DNA of 11,822 bases, taken from DASXRU01 sp039933315 (GTDB lineage Bacteria > Acidobacteriota > Blastocatellia > Pyrinomonadales > Pyrinomonadaceae). Positions 11,758 to 11,822 of this stretch are shown piece after piece; positions within the stretch are counted from its first letter, which is position 1; each line of letters starts with the position of its first letter. A program made the translations under genes and the position numbers. The stretch covers positions 1-11,822 of the forward strand of contig JBDTOI010000123.1 of assembly GCA_039933315.1 (NCBI GenBank), in the 5' to 3' direction. The notes beneath the pieces are model-generated. The model searched no databases. It worked only from the letters and a program-made list of their open reading frames with translations, and was not told the DNA's origin.

Positions 11758-11822
11758 CAACCCCGAAGGGGTTGTGTCCTCCAGCCCAGGGTTGCCGCTT
11801 CGGCTACCCTGGGAAACGATGA
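11758..11822 (-). repeat. Family A composite hairpin repeat, copy A5 (reverse, cut by the window end)
   Basis: H1 CAACCCC-GAA-GGGGTTG (11758-11774), the CCTCCAG linker, and H2 at 11785-11813 are complete. The spacer begins AAACGATGA and runs off the window. The reverse complement matches 34-98 at 61 of 65 positions, including the start of the otherwise variable spacer, so A1 and A5 are closely related copies. Confidence 0.85.

Noticed and set aside
34..11822. Composite transposon or genomic island bounded by the inverted end repeats
   Set aside because: The contents are core genes (argS, folE, metG) with no transposase or integrase; the repeats are better explained as dispersed copies.

Overview
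The window is chromosomal DNA from a moderately GC-rich bacterium. The housekeeping content, the ArgRS and MetRS architectures, the GTG/TTG start codons and the dense palindromic intergenic repeats resemble Acidobacteriota (possibly Blastocatellia). That assignment is an impression from gene style, not a database result. No phage, plasmid, transposase, tRNA, rRNA or CRISPR locus is visible.

Layout. argS (arginyl-tRNA synthetase) lies on the minus strand at 149-2212. A roughly 490-base divergent intergenic region follows, with promoters facing both ways and an unusual run of small hairpins at 2372-2607. On the plus strand come a CobB/SIRT5-like sirtuin (2707-3459), the nickel-pincer nucleotide (NPN) cofactor genes larC (3595-4785), larB (5074-5832) and larE (5954-6832), folE (GTP cyclohydrolase I, 6918-7532), metG (methionyl-tRNA synthetase with a C-terminal tRNA-binding domain, 7702-9921) and an exported peroxiredoxin of the PrxQ/BCP type (10100-10639). 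A convergent minus-strand gene (11009-11530) encodes a membrane-anchored SRPBCC-fold protein of unknown role.

How the genes work together. LarB carboxylates and hydrolyses nicotinic acid adenine dinucleotide, LarE inserts sulfur, and LarC inserts nickel. All three NPN synthesis steps are present, but the client enzyme LarA (lactate racemase or a homologue) is not in the window. The sirtuin upstream also consumes a nicotinamide-dinucleotide pool, so a loose NAD-related grouping is possible but unproven. argS, metG and folE are ordinary housekeeping genes.

The most unusual content is intergenic. Nearly every gap carries a structured repeat, from several distinct families. Family A is a composite of conserved hairpins separated by a spacer of nearly constant length (21-23 nt) but variable sequence; there are four full or edge-cut copies plus one full copy paired with a partial one. 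Family B is a roughly 80-nt imperfect palindrome, two copies, with a variable 24-nt centre. The hairpin run upstream of the sirtuin has unrelated stems but a shared CTNAAG-like apex. The larE-folE gap holds a 23-nt inverted repeat that includes the larE stop codon. The two window ends carry inverted, near-identical family A copies plus a shared 20-nt flanking module.
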